NCBI GenBank assembly: GCA_029204225.1
Contig: MU832615.1
Coordinates: 1-64,000, forward strand
Reading direction: 5' to 3'
DNA from: Diphasiastrum complanatum
Taxonomy: Eukaryota; Streptophyta; Lycopodiopsida; Lycopodiales; Lycopodiaceae
DNA: 64,000 bases
The notes beneath the pieces are model-generated. The model ran no database searches. It had not been told where the DNA came from and worked only from the letters and a program-made list of their open reading frames with translations. Shown here piece after piece: positions 35,601-47,100 of the stretch (position 1 is the first letter of the stretch; the number at the start of each line of letters is the position of its first letter). The position numbers and the translations under genes were made by a program.

Positions 35601-35767
35601 TGTCAGAAGCAAAGTTCTTGACAAAGAAGTCAGATTGTAGTACTGTCGAACACAAGATATGAGAGCAGATATTTTTACCAAAGCGTTAAGCTTGGATGCA
35701 CACAGAAAGCTTTGTGCAGAACTAAGTTTAAAGGTCAAGGCATTCATGGATTCAGATTAAGGGGGAG
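32642..35767 (+). pseudogene. Copia family A gag-pol remnant (copy A1)
   Basis: In order: gag (32642-33203; WKFKMKTLLITNELWDVL, KLHIQRKFFTLKV, LLSSLPSIYENWV); a deletion removing zinc knuckle, protease and integrase core; integrase C-terminal part (33220-33540; ENRTLVESTKCMLSHA, SFWVEAVSTATYIQNR); linker (33548-33922; RSSRTSNQPVRYIDES); RT (33930-34910) with LYVDDTLLF at about 34770; RNase H (34980-35740). Stops include TAG at 34097-34099 (usual Gln), TAA at about 34262 (Gln), TAG at 35371 and TGA at 35458 (both usual Trp). They are G:C to A:T changes typical of methylated DNA. RNase H ends at a polypurine tract GGGGGAG (35761-35767). Confidence 0.88.
34061..34660 (+). repeat. Exact 300-bp tandem duplication within RT
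   Basis: 34061-34360 and 34361-34660 are direct copies offset by exactly 300 bp with about 14 differences, nearly all transitions. Each begins AGAAGAAAAGCCC and ends ATGGTTTCAA. The unit covers early RT, from the VARGF motif to ARAWFQ. Both carry the same TAG in place of the usual Gln (34097 and 34397), so the duplication came after that mutation. Being a multiple of three, the duplication keeps the frame. Confidence 0.93.
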
Positions 35768-36704
35768 TGTTGGATTATTCTCCTACTAATCGACTAATCG
35801 ACATTTTAATCTTCGTCCAACTTTTATCCAGACCTGCAGTTTTCTTCATGTTTCTACATAGTCTGCAAAAGTACTCAGGAATCACTCACAAGTGGATCCG
35901 ACTTAAAAACGTTCGGGCATGGTCCGAGAAATATCTTATCAGGTGAAAGACAGTTTATTGTTTGTCTTAATTGAAGCTACAAAATTTCCTAGAAGATTCA
36001 ACTGGACGGATGCCAGCTCACTATCCATTATGATTGACGACCTAATTAGTTGTCCTACTATTGCACGTTGCCGCATTTGCTTAGTATAAATAGCTGCTCA
36101 TATTCCTACAGTTTCAAGTTTTAAGTTTTGATCAATAGATCAGCAAGTATTGAATAGTTAGCTCTCTCTCTCTCTCTCTCAAGCCTGCGAGCTTGAGCAC
36201 TCCTGAGCATTCTAACTCACTTTTTAGAGTTGTTTAGAGATTGCTATTGCACTTACAGCTTATCAGCATTGCGCTTAATTCAGACTTTCATTTTAGCCGT
36301 TCAAAGATAGCCTAGAGTACACGACTTTGATCCACAACTTGTTGTACTCAATTACTTTTGTTTCGTTTTCATACTGAATCAATAATATCTTCTTATTGCA
36401 TCCAGGTTCGTCTCAGAATGTATGCGTTTCTATAGTTCTTTGCAACTAATTATTTGTCTGATAATTCAATGCATTAATGTTTGGTTACATAATCAATGTA
36501 GTACTGATGATTTCAAAGTTAGTTACTATAAGATTGAACGTGATTTCTATCACTATTGTTTTGTTTGAAATTGATAGGCGTAGTCATGCATAGAGAAAGA
36601 GGAGATATTTATTAAGCTGCGCACGATAAGTTTTTATTATTGTCGTTCGATTTCTTTTTATTCAAATGTTATTCGACATATCTTTCACACACCTCTTTCC
36701 AACA
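35768..36704 (+). mobile_element. 3' LTR of copia copy A1
   Basis: A 937-bp LTR bounded by TGTTGGATTATTC and CTCTTTCCAACA, starting directly after the polypurine tract. TGTTG/CAACA form the terminal inverted repeat. A CT microsatellite lies at 36161-36180. This is the most complete family A LTR in the window and serves as reference for the copies at 4305-4932, 8840-9229 and 32183-32641. Confidence 0.88.
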
Positions 36705-36769
36705 CACGTGACCAACAAAATTCTTGTTTCATGCCCGGTCACGTATCAAACGCTTATTGGTTAGGGGCC

Positions 36770-37560
36770 AGAAAGGTCCTCGTGCCAATAAGCGAATACA
36801 CATAGGATAATTATCCCTGCTTTTATTAATAAATGATGGGAAAACCCATGACCATACAAGAAGATAAAAGTTCATAAAATGATATTGTAGAATGGCAAAA
36901 ATGAATTAAGCTAACAAAAAACTAGTAAAACAAAAAATAGTAAATTAAGTACTCAAAACCAATTGCTTGATGTAAATCACTAACTAAAATAGATCCACTA
37001 ATAGGTAATGCAAGAAGCTTTGAAGCAGTCGCTCTTGCAAATAGAGCTCGTCGAAGAATTGAAAGCGCATGTGAACGTTGTAATGCAATAGAAATACGCT
37101 AACGGTATAAAGAAACAATGACGGCAGGTAAGGTAATACTTCATCCCTAGCATTAATGAAGACAACCATATGTTTCAAAGGCAAAGGGGATGAAATCTTC
37201 ACCTTGTGCACGATCATTATAATCTCACTCCTTTTTTTGAGCTGCCGGAGATGCAACGGCCCCTTGCGTAGTGGAAGAACGACGAAGGAGGTATTGACGA
37301 GAGGGATCATCAACATCTTCTAGAGTGCGAATTCCCTCACACGAGAGAACAAGATCAACTCGACATCGAGAAGATTGCAAAGAAGGCCCTGGTAAAATGT
37401 GTGTTTGTTCTGGAACAACATGAAAACCACTATCATGAGCAATAGCAGCAAGGACATCACAAATGGATTCATGTGAAACAATACGTTTTCCACCTTAGGG
37501 GCACCGCATAAGATGAGTATCCAAGGAATCCAACACATACATGCCCACATGAACACTTAG
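36770..37560 (-). pseudogene. LINE-like reverse transcriptase C-terminal remnant
   Basis: Combining minus-strand frames between 37560 and 36980 gives GGKRIVSHESICDVLAAIAH, GFHVVPEQTHILPGPSLQSS, RCRVDLVLSCEGIRTL, AFETYGCLH and ISIALQRSHALSILRRALF. I recall this order from plant proteins annotated as non-LTR reverse transcriptase C-terminal regions. The longest uninterrupted frames (37556-37320, 37316-36984) are in a different register and probably spurious. Minus-strand AATAAAAGCAGGG near 36815 may be the 3' end. Stops and shifts show a dead copy. The family call is from memory and could be wrong. Confidence 0.45.
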
Positions 37561-38277
37561 ATAGACCAATTAACATTGGATGTGGAAGTCCCAATATGAT
37601 TTGAAATGAAATTATAAACAAATCATACGGGTGCCTTTGCATGGCAAAAAAAACTACTTTGCTTTTGTTGACTTTTCACTCATGTTTTTACTTTTGAACA
37701 TTCTCATTTGTGTGCTGGATTTGAAGTTAGACTAGTGGCGCAAACCAAACCAGGTGGGGGGACTTTTCACACTTGACTTTTGAGCTATTTCAACTTCATA
37801 TATGCTATAATAAACTATAAAATGCAGTCAAACATTTTATGATATCTATTTTTAAGCAAGAATCCAAATTCCATTCTTATATTTTCCTAACTTCGTCACA
37901 CGCTCGGATTGGACTTTGGAGCTTGAATAAATTCTCCAATATACACTTCATCTTTTGAGCTGCTGACTTTTTCAACCTTTGAAAATTTATGAAAGGTAGC
38001 ACGCTTTCATGGATCGTTGACTATTGCTTGGTCCAGAGCCCAGACTCCAAGCTCGCCTATATAAACCATGACCTTCCCATTATCCGAAACCCCTGCGTCG
38101 TGAGGTCATTAGAGGGTCCATCATTCACCTCTCTACTCCAATTTCCGACGGACAATTGTAATTCTATCCCCTCACAAACCCATCCATATATCCAGAAAAC
38201 AGCAAGAAAAGTTTTTGATTGTCAGCGAGTTAAGCTATAGCTCAGCCCAATACAGAAGATCTTGGTGAATTGCACAT
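37561..38277 (+). promoter_or_regulatory. Upstream region of the phospholipase A1 gene
   Basis: Non-coding. A good TATA box, TATATAAA, lies at 38058-38065, about 210 bp before the ATG, so transcription may begin near 38090. No retroelement coding sequence interrupts the interval between 37561 and the start codon. Confidence 0.55.
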
Positions 38278-39972
38278 ATGGCTGTGTTGGCAAGAATACC
38301 TGCACAAGGCCTGAATGAAAGTAGAGCTACTGCAAACAGCGTGGTCAAATGTACAGGCTTGCATTCCACACAGTACACAAACTTAGCCGTTGCAGCCACA
38401 CGAATTAAGAATCCGCAAAATAGCAATGGATCTGCCCCTTCCCTGGCTAGTTCGAATTCTTTCGTCCAACCCATAAATTATGAATCACAGAAGCATGGCT
38501 ACCATCATATTTCGAGAAAACGAGGCTCGTGTGTTGTTGTTGCATCCACGGCGATGACGTCCAGACCGGTGATAGATCTGGATTTCGATTTGGCTCAATC
38601 TCTGGAGAGTTTCACATCCTCATCAGTGTCTGGAAGATGGAGGGATCTTCAAGGAGCGAATAACTGGGAAGGGCTTCTTGACCCGATAGACCCAGACCTC
38701 AGAGCAGAGCTTATCAAGTACGGCGAATTTGCGCAAGTCTGCTATGATGCCTTCGACTTCGAGAAGCACTCTAAATACTGCGGAAGCTGCAAATACAACA
38801 GAAGGAAGGTGTTGGTGAAGACGGGCTTGCAACGCTCAGCAGATTATGAAGTCACCAAGTATCTTTATTCAACTTCCGAAATTAATCTCCCCAGTTTCTT
38901 TCACCGCAGCGACACAGCCGAAACGTGGAGTCGAGACTCGAATTGGTCGGGCTTTGTTGCAGTATCCACCTCCGCTAGTGAGATTGAAAGGCTCGGGAGG
39001 CGGGACATTGTGGTGGCTTGGAGGGGAACTGCCACAATTCCTGAATGGATACGCAATTTGCAGGACTGGCTGAGCCCCGCGGATTTTGATCCGGGTGAGG
39101 CAGTAGTGTCGCTTGGGAACGTGAAAGTAGAGAGAGGTTTCAGAAGCATCTATACCTCCAAGAAGAAGACTAGCCGGTACAACAAGGAAAGCGCCCAAGA
39201 GCAGCTTTTGTCCGAGATCAGGAGGCTGATGAAGAAATACGAAGGAGAGGATCTGAGCATCACCGTGACTGGCCATAGCCTAGGTGGCGCCTTGGCTCTT
39301 CTCAGCGCCTATGACATTGCAGAATCGGAGATCAATATCCGAAGATCTCAAGCGTCCACTGTTTCAAGCTCAACAAACTACCTCAGTGACAGATCGACTC
39401 TGCCATATGTTAGAAATGGACTAGACCGAGGAGATGCCTCTGAGAGCGTCGTCCCTATCACTGTCTTCACGTTTGCTGGGCCACGGGTGGGAAACGATCT
39501 GTTCCGTACGAGGTGTGAGGAGCTGGGCATCAAAACTTTGAGGGTGGTTAACGAGAAAGATGTAGTGCCCCACGTACCGGGCGTGGTTCTGAACGAGGAC
39601 CTGCATGTCCTTCGTAGATGGATCGACAAGCTACCATGGACATACTCTCATGTGGGCGTGGAACTGGCACTCAACACCCAGAATTCGCCCTACTTGAAGT
39701 GGGGGTTTTTGGACTTCGCTAGTCATCACAACCTCGAAGCCTATCTGCACCTTTTGGATGCGTATGTCAGCACCAAGAAAAGATTTTCCTTCTCTGGGCA
39801 CCGCGATCTCGCTCTTCTCAACAAATTCTCGGAGCTTTTGAAGCCCGAATACATCGTTCCTTCCTACTGGTGGCAGCAAGAAAATAAAGGGCTGCAAAAG
39901 AATGAAGAAGGGAGATGGGCGCAGCGTGATAGAGAGGAGGAGGACATCCCTATCGTGTACAGGGACGACTAG
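38278..39972 (+). CDS. Class I phospholipase A1, plastid type (DAD1-like)
   Basis: A single uninterrupted frame of 564 codons. Residues 1 to about 95 are rich in Ser, Ala and basic residues with few acids, as expected for a plastid transit peptide. The lipase_3 alpha/beta-hydrolase region follows: NWEGLLDPIDPDLRAELIKY (130-148), DIVVAWRGT (243-251), GHSLGGALA with nucleophile Ser334, FAGPRVGND (399-407), Asp428 in NEKDVVPHVPG, and a likely catalytic His484 in SHHNLEAYLH. This is the plant PLA1-I family, which removes the sn-1 acyl chain of plastid glycerolipids; some members feed jasmonate synthesis. Distance from Ser334 to Asp428 is long because of a polar insertion (about 351-391). Length suits PLA1-I gamma relatives. 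The ATG is the first in frame after a TATA box at 38058. Confidence 0.93.
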   Translation: MAVLARIPAQGLNESRATANSVVKCTGLHSTQYTNLAVAATRIKNPQNSNGSAPSLASSNSFVQPINYESQKHGYHHISRKRGSCVVVASTAMTSRPVIDLDFDLAQSLESFTSSSVSGRWRDLQGANNWEGLLDPIDPDLRAELIKYGEFAQVCYDAFDFEKHSKYCGSCKYNRRKVLVKTGLQRSADYEVTKYLYSTSEINLPSFFHRSDTAETWSRDSNWSGFVAVSTSASEIERLGRRDIVVAWRGTATIPEWIRNLQDWLSPADFDPGEAVVSLGNVKVERGFRSIYTSKKKTSRYNKESAQEQLLSEIRRLMKKYEGEDLSITVTGHSLGGALALLSAYDIAESEINIRRSQASTVSSSTNYLSDRSTLPYVRNGLDRGDASESVVPITVFTFAGPRVGNDLFRTRCEELGIKTLRVVNEKDVVPHVPGVVLNEDLHVLRRWIDKLPWTYSHVGVELALNTQNSPYLKWGFLDFASHHNLEAYLHLLDAYVSTKKRFSFSGHRDLALLNKFSELLKPEYIVPSYWWQQENKGLQKNEEGRWAQRDREEEDIPIVYRDD

Positions 39973-40738
39973 ACCGCACAAACACCATCCATGATCATGA
40001 AGATGAAGAAGAAGAATGAACTAATGAAGACGAAACTTAAATCAACTTCTTCTCGTCAGCTTTATGAGAGTGGAGCAGAGCAGAAAAAGAACGAGGGCAA
40101 GATCTGAAAGCCTTTCATAACTCCATGTCGACATTAGCAATGGAGTCCTCTCTAATTGGACAACTTGAAGAAGGCCAAAAGAAAAGAAGAGAAGAGAAGA
40201 GAAGAAGAAGGGCACAAGCATTGCATCAAGGCCAACAATCTGCTGTAAGGGTGTGCATAAGTCCCTTTTTCAAAATAGACTTGTGCCTTCATTGAGCCAA
40301 GTATGAATCCGGCCAATCAAGAAATAGTATTACATTTCTACTTATGGGACCATTGTGAAAGAGGGGTTTTATTTTGCCCATCATTGACTTCCCAAGGGGT
40401 TTAAGAAAAATGGGCAAGGCATTGGCACTTGATGAGACTCTAAAAATGGAATGTCAAAACCTCCCAACTAAATTGGATGCGACATGGAACCACAAAGGGA
40501 CAAGAATTCAAAAGGATGCATAAAGTTGCACATGATTTCATGTAGTGAGCACATCATTTTAGTTCACACAATATATTCTTTAACAACAAAATGCCATTAG
40601 ATGAGACCAAATACTCTTCTTCCAACACCAAGGTTTAAGGGCAACCACATACTAAGGCGAAATGGCCTTATACGAGAGTCTTGTCTTCACTACCACAAGA
40701 ACCAATCTTACCCAACTCAACTACAAGTGGGGGATCTT
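39973..40738. other. 3' flank of the lipase gene
   Basis: No gene seen. The first few hundred bases (GA-rich at 40140-40215) are the probable 3' UTR and downstream sequence. A G-rich run AAGTGGGGGAT at 40723-40733 resembles a plus-strand polypurine tract but has no coding region before it. Confidence 0.45.
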
Positions 40739-41162
40739 GATGAAGCTTATATATGAGCTATGGAATGTTCGGATTTTTTAGCCATAACATATATATTTTG
40801 GCTATATGGAAATTGTTCTAATTTCTCTATATTTCGTCACCAATGTATGTGATCTTTGTTATTTTTGGATTTGGCATCACTTAAAAAGGTCCTAGTACAA
40901 CTATTTACATTGCCATTTAAGCAACTTGCATAATACATGACACAAATCCATACACAAATGAAAGAGGAAAGGACCTCTGCAATAGCATCACAAATACACA
41001 CACTACATTGCTAAAAGGAGATAGATTACATAGAAATAGTGATTCCTAATCTATAACTATTAGACTCCTACTAGTCACTAACTAGGCTCAATGTCAACAT
41101 CAAGAATATAGCAAACAATATTGAACTAAGTTGATATATATAGATTAGTCATTACTCCTACA
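40739..41162 (-). mobile_element. Probable 3' LTR of copia family D
   Basis: The minus-strand polypurine tract ATTAAGAGGGAG (41166-41177) follows RNase H sequence, so an LTR must begin at about 41162 (TGTAGGAGTAATGAC on the minus strand). The left end is tentatively the TGATGAAGC at 40739, giving 424 bp. A second LTR is not present for comparison. Confidence 0.45.
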
Positions 41163-42045
41163 ATTCTCCCTCTTAATGATTAATTATCTATTTCCTTTTC
41201 ACCCATAATAAGTAAATGAAAATTTTCAATTTATCCTTGCTCATTTTTCAAACAAGTGATGAGCCCACTTCTTTAGCTTAAAATTTCTCTAATTTGAAGT
41301 GGCAGTGGACCTCAATGTGTTGGGGTTGAGCATGAAATATTATGTGGTTAGCAATCTAATTAATGAAAGTTTAATAATCTGATTCGTATGAAATTGGAGT
41401 TGTGTTAGCTTTATCCTTTTTCCATCAATTAGTTTTCACCTACATACATATGTTGCATTTGTTAATGTCCTATATTTTGCTTCAGTTGATGAGAGAGTAA
41501 TGTTTGGTTTGCCTAGGAAATTATTGATGAACCAAGTCAAAATGCGTAACTATGATGCATTTTCATTGATGAATATCTAGTGTACATCAAATACTATACA
41601 ACATAGAAAATGTATGGTCTAGTGATGGTAGTATAAATGAGACTTTCAACCATCTGTGTATAACGACTCTCATTTACCTTTTCTTTTGTATTTGAAAATG
41701 AAAGCTTCAAGCTCTCTTCCATCGTAACTCATCACAATTAACAATCAAACATGAAATTTTTTTCAAATAGCTCATAAAGGTTCTTACTTTGATTGAGAAA
41801 GGTACCATGTTTATGTCTCCATGTTTTTATGCCTAAGCAACAGTGAAATTAATCTAAGTCCTCCATTTCAAATTCCGGTGATAGACTTCTTTTGACTTTG
41901 TCAATCAATCTATTGTTGCTTCCTTTTAAAATCAGATTACTAACATATAATATCCAATCGAATACTCCACCTTCAGAGTCAAATAAATATAGATTTGGAA
42001 TTGTCCTAATTTTCAGAAAGCTCTCTTCAATGAAGTACAACTTTT
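41163..42045 (-). pseudogene. Copia family D: late RT and RNase H
   Basis: From 42040 leftwards the minus strand encodes FLKIRTIPNLYLF, WILYVSNLILKGSNN (YVDD changed to YVSN), LIDKVKRSLSPEFEMEDLD, then, out of frame, RNase H with HIIFHAQPQHIEVHCHF near 41330-41280, ending at the polypurine tract 41166-41177. Stops and shifts are many. The early RT of what looks like the same element lies nearby on the opposite strand (42640-43065). Confidence 0.65.
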
Positions 42046-42640
42046 ATACGTCTTTGAGTCCTAAACAAAAAATCACAACTACAAAATCTCATCCCTACTC
42101 AAGGCGAGGGATCAGGAGTTGGACCCTCATTAGTTGTTCCATCACCCCCCCACTCCAAAAAATTATCTACAAATTTCTTCTATGACGTAGATCTCAAAAG
42201 AGAACATTACAAATTGGAAGGGGATGGTTATAATTGATATATTATACTCATTATGCCAGTACTATTTTGGAGACAAATTGTTTACAAAATGAGCTGTCCA
42301 CAATGCTTAAATTGTGGCTTGTTTTACTTCCGAAAGAAAATGCGATATCTAAAACATGATCTCAAATGCCGCTACATCTTATTGTGGGTACAAAGATTCC
42401 ATTGGCCAAAATTTCATATGCCTAGTCTACATAAGTGACTTACTCTAGCCTATTGATGTCATCACTGAGAGTAGTTTCATTTCTATTCAGCTACTACCTA
42501 TTCAAGATAATGTTCAGAGTCAAAACCCGGATCCCTATTTTGGATGGTTCTGCTATGAAATCACTAGGCTTTCTACGCACTCAAATCCACAACAACTGGA
42601 TGTTGGCACATCACTTTCAATACTTCATGGTTTTACTCCA
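42046..42640. other. Spacer between opposed family D pieces
   Basis: Only short frames, for example 42253-42438 (+). No convincing homology was recognised, though parts may be decayed copia. Confidence 0.35.
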
Positions 42641-43065
42641 TATAGTTTACAACAAATAAGACTTACTAGTTTTTTGATGAGTTTGACAAGCATTGGTGGA
42701 TGGAGTTTCTTGAAGAACAGAAACTCAGTGCGCTTAGCTTAGGAGATACAAACTCGTTTGAAGAATTTTGATGGCTTTTAAGATCATGAAGAGATTTTGT
42801 TTGAGGATACATTTGCTCATATAGACAAGATGCACATGATACGATCTATCATAACACTTTCGACATATTATGGATGTCATCTACAACAAGTGGACATCAA
42901 ATTAGTGTCATTGAATGGTCATTTGAAAAGAATGGTATATGGTTTTCAATCTAGAAAATTTTAATATTTGGAAAGAAATCTTATTTATGCAAATTTAGAA
43001 AAACTTTGTATGAACTAAAGTAAGATCCTCGATCTTCAAGTTCGTATTTATGAATTGATGAAAAC
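42641..43065 (+). pseudogene. Copia family D: early RT on the opposite strand
   Basis: The plus strand near 42830-43065 encodes MIRSIITLSTYYGCHLQQVD, IKLVSLNGHLK and a degenerate LYELK.DPRSSSSYL...ELM, matching copia RT from the palm entry (usual QVDIKTAFLNG) to YGLKQAPR. The piece stops where the minus-strand piece at 42045 would continue in protein order, so the two may be halves of one rearranged element. Confidence 0.55.
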
Positions 43066-43229
43066 ATAATCCCCACTCCTACTACCACTGCCAGAACCCG
43101 ATGACGTGGTAATATGCTGACTACATTCATAACATATGATAAATTACACTTATCGATTACAAGACATTGCACATGAGCAAATTACATGTATTTGTAGTAA
43201 AAATGTAAAACCTTAATTAATGAATGCAA

Positions 43230-43486
43230 AACCCTAATCCAAGAATGTAAAACCCTCTCAATCACAGACATCGATCTGGCTTCCAAAACTTGTGTAATTG
43301 GCTGCCATTCACTGGAGTATCAAATCTTCTACCATCTAGGTGTTCCAAAATTACTGCTCCGCACGATAATATCTCTTTAATTATGTATGGTCCTTCACCT
43401 GTAAATTTCAATTTTCCTTTGATCAATTTTGTCTTTTACATCAAGCCTAGATCTCCTTCCTTTTCGGATCTTTCTTATGTAAATGA
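43230..43486 (-). pseudogene. Gypsy integrase C-terminal part, left of the insertion
   Basis: The minus strand encodes LIKGKLKFTGEGPYIIKEIL, SCGAVILEHLDGRRFDTPVN and GSQLHKFW, the SH3-like C-terminal region of a Ty3/gypsy integrase. It is cut at 43486 by the family C element; the same minus-strand gypsy sequence resumes at 49918. Confidence 0.7.
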
Positions 43487-44141
43487 TGTGAAAAATACAG
43501 ATCCTAACTGGATCTAAACTCCAAGATCATTGGCTTGAATGCTTGCACTCCAAACTACATAAGCTAGGAATTGGCAACACATTCTATGCTACCTAGAATG
43601 CAAAGAACTTGATCAAAAAGCATTTACCACAAATGGAAACTTCCATAAACATCAAGTGCGGCCCAAAATAGCATTATACAGTCCATAATACATCAGCCTA
43701 CCACTTTTGGAAAGCACCTAAGATCATACACAATAGCTTGAAGACAATACACACAACAATGCTCTCAATGGAGGAAGAAACAATGACAATGATCTATTGA
43801 TCTCAATGAAGCATACAAAAGGTTTCTCCAACCTGTTCTCCACGACTTCCCTACTATTTATGGATGAGGAAGATGACTCTCTCTCCTCTCTCTAGAAGGT
43901 ACTTGACCCTAGATATTCCCTATATAGGAAAAATAGCTAAAAATGGCTTCTATGACCAAAATACATCAAAATGGTCTCATTTTGAAGGGTATGAAGTTTG
44001 ACACTTCATCATACTGAAAAAATACAGTAAATAAAAACATTGTGGCCTGGTTCACACGTGCGAAACTCCAGAACCAAAACTATTTACAATTTTAGCCAAT
44101 TTAGGCCTCAAACTAGCTAGGAAATGTTGACAATTTTCACA
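43487..44141 (-). repeat. 3' LTR of copy C2
   Basis: 655 bp; begins on the minus strand at 44141 with TGTGAAAATTGTC and ends at 43487. It contains a CT-rich run (43879-43893). The first bases supply the stop codon of the gag-pol frame. Confidence 0.96.
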
Positions 44142-47100
44142 CTCCCTCTTCAACATTGGATGCTAGTTTCAACATAGTCTTTGAGCACATTCCAAGATTA
44201 GATCTATGCATTAAATATAGGTCCTTTCCCAATGGTTTGGTGAAGATATCAGCCACACACTCCTTTGAAGAGACATGTTGAAGCTCCACCTCTTTGGCAA
44301 TGACTTGATCTCTCACAAAATAGTGAGCAATCTCAATGTGCTTGCTCCTTGCATGAAAAACAGGATTGCTTGCCAAGCTTTGGGCTGAAAGGTTATCACA
44401 AAGTATGATTGGAGTCTTCTCTGGTTCCAGCAAGTGAAGATCCAATAACATCCTCTTGATCCAAAGAATCTCCTTGGTGCATGTTGTTAATGCCTTGTAC
44501 TCGGCTTCGGTGGAAGATAGAGAGATAGTTGGTTGCTTCTTTGATAGCCATGAGACCACTCCATCTCCAAGATAGATTGCAAAGGCACTTGTTGACTTCC
44601 TATCCATTTGATCACCTGCAAAATCTGAATCTGAAAATCCACAAAGGTTAGGTGTAGTACCTCCATACAAGATGCCAAAATCTCTAGATCCCGAGATGTA
44701 TCTAAGTACTCTCTTTCCTAGCTTCCAATGAGCCTCACTAGGATCTTGCATAAATTGACTTAGTTTACCAACCACAAAGCTTAGATCAGGTCTTGTGATG
44801 GTTAACCATATAAGAGATCCTATTAGCTTTCTATAGAGAGTAATGTCCTTGAAGGATCTTTCATTACTTCTTGTAGTTAGCTTTACATTTGATTCCATAG
44901 GAGTAGAAACAACTTTACAATCTTCCATATGAAACCTTTTTAGAATAGAGTTAACATACTTTTCTTGACATATGAATGTAGATTTAGAAGTTCTAATAAT
45001 CTCTATTCCTAAGATATAATGAAGTTTACCAAGATCTTGAATTTCAAACTCTCTTTTGAGTGCCATCTTGATTTCATCTATATCTAGATTGTTACCACCA
45101 CTTAAGATAATGTCATCAACATAGATCAAAAGTAAAGTGATATCATTTTCATTCAATCTAAAGTAGAGAGAATGATCATACTCACTCATAACAAAGTTTT
45201 GAGAAAGTAAGAAGGAATTGAGCTTAGCATACCAACTCCTTGGTGCTTGCTTTAGCCCATACAAACTCTTTTGGAGATAGCACACATGATTAGGCTCATC
45301 ATGTGAAACATAGCCCTCGGGTTGCTCCATGTAAATATCTTCTTCAAGATCACCATTCAAGAAGGCATTAGTAACATCCATTTGCCACATATCCCAATCA
45401 TAAAGAGTTGCAAGAGAGATTAGGATTCGAATAGTTACCATCTTTGCCACGGGTGCAAAGGTCTCATCATAGTCAATACCATATTCTTGAGCATACCCCT
45501 TTGCCACCAACCTTGCCTTGTACTTGTTGATTGATCCATCTTGATTTGTCTTGATCTTGAAGATCCACTTACAACCAATTGCCTTCTTGTCCTTTGGAAG
45601 CTTTACCAACCTCCATGTGTTGCTTTTGATGAGTGCTTGATGCTCATGATCCATGGCTTGTATCCATTCCTTCTTTTGAATTGCTTCACCTACACAAGTT
45701 GGTTCATCAAAAGAGGTAAGAAAAGCAAAGTTAGAGTTGTCCACCACTTGCTTTCCTTTTTCATCATAGGTTAGCCTTGATGGCTTAGCCCTTTGCCTTT
45801 GAGTCTTCCTTGAAGTTTGCTTTGGAGTGGCATCTCCATCTTCATCCAAGACATCTTGCACATCATGATGATTAGTAGGCACATCAACATCAACATCAAC
45901 AACATTGGAAACATTCTCTTCATGAAAGATGACATCCCTACTTATGACAACTTTCTTTGTAGAAGGAATGTACACTTTGTAAGCCTTGCTTACTTCACTA
46001 TAGCCAACAAACACACCCTTCTTTGATGAAGGATCTTCTTTAGTTCTATCATCAAGTGTGATATTGACAAAACATGTACATCCAAATATCCTACAATGCT
46101 TGACACTCGGCCTTCTACCATAAAGAACCTCATGAGGAGTTTTACCATCCAAGGAAGCACTTGTCCATCTATTACATAGATAGTTAGCACATGCTAAAGC
46201 TTCCCCCCAAAAAGACTTAGCAAGATTAGCATGTAGTCTCATTGCCTTGGCACATTCACAAAGGGTTCTATTCTTCCTCTCGGCCACTCCATTCTGTTGT
46301 GGAGTCCTAGGACTAGACATCTCCCTCTTAATCCCATGTGCTATACAAAAGTCTTTGAACCTATTTGAGGTGTATTCCCCTCCATTATCAGATCTTAAGC
46401 ATTTGATCTTTGTATTGAATTGGTTTTCCATTTCATTCTTGAACTTGACAAATGCAGCAAACACTTCATCCTTACTTTTAAGAAGATAGATCCAAGTATA
46501 CCTACTAAAGTCATCAATGAAAGTTGCATACATCTTTGCCCCACCATTGCTAGTTGTACTAGAAGAATGAATATCAGAATGCACAAGTTGAAAAGCTTCT
46601 TTAGATCTAGAAGTAGATCTAGAATAAGCAAGTCTATGAGATTTGGACAAGGCACAATGTTCACAAACACTATTGTTTGCAACAAGACTTTTAGGGAGAC
46701 CAAGAACAAGCTCTTTCTTTGCCATTACCTCCAAAGATTTGAAGTTGGGATGGCCCAACCTCTTGTGCCAAACTTCTTGGTTTGTCAATTGCTCCCTAGC
46801 CATACATCCTTCATGATTAGAGATCACACATGCATCAAGCTTGAAAAGTTTACCATGCCTCCTACCTTGAGCAATCAAGGATCCACATTTACTTATCAAA
46901 CATGCATCTCCAATGAACTCCACATCAAGTCCTTTGTCAATCATTTGACTTACACTAAGCAAATTCTTAGTGATTGAAGGAATGTACAAAACATTTTCAA
47001 GATTTGCTTTCCTATTTGTTGAAAGGGAAATAGGAATAGTGCCTATGCCTTTGATGTCACATTGACCATCATTTGCAGTGTAGATGATGTCACCTTCTCC

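Noticed and set aside
36984-37556. Two hydrophobic minus-strand frames suggesting membrane proteins
   Set aside because: Another register of the same strand gives a better match to a LINE-like protein; the Leu/Val-rich frames look like out-of-frame readings.
38869-39981. Several minus-strand and second-frame plus open frames over the lipase
   Set aside because: They are shadows of the lipase gene and match no family.
46420-46977. A 185-codon plus-strand frame
   Set aside because: It is antisense to the intact gag-pol of the young copia element.
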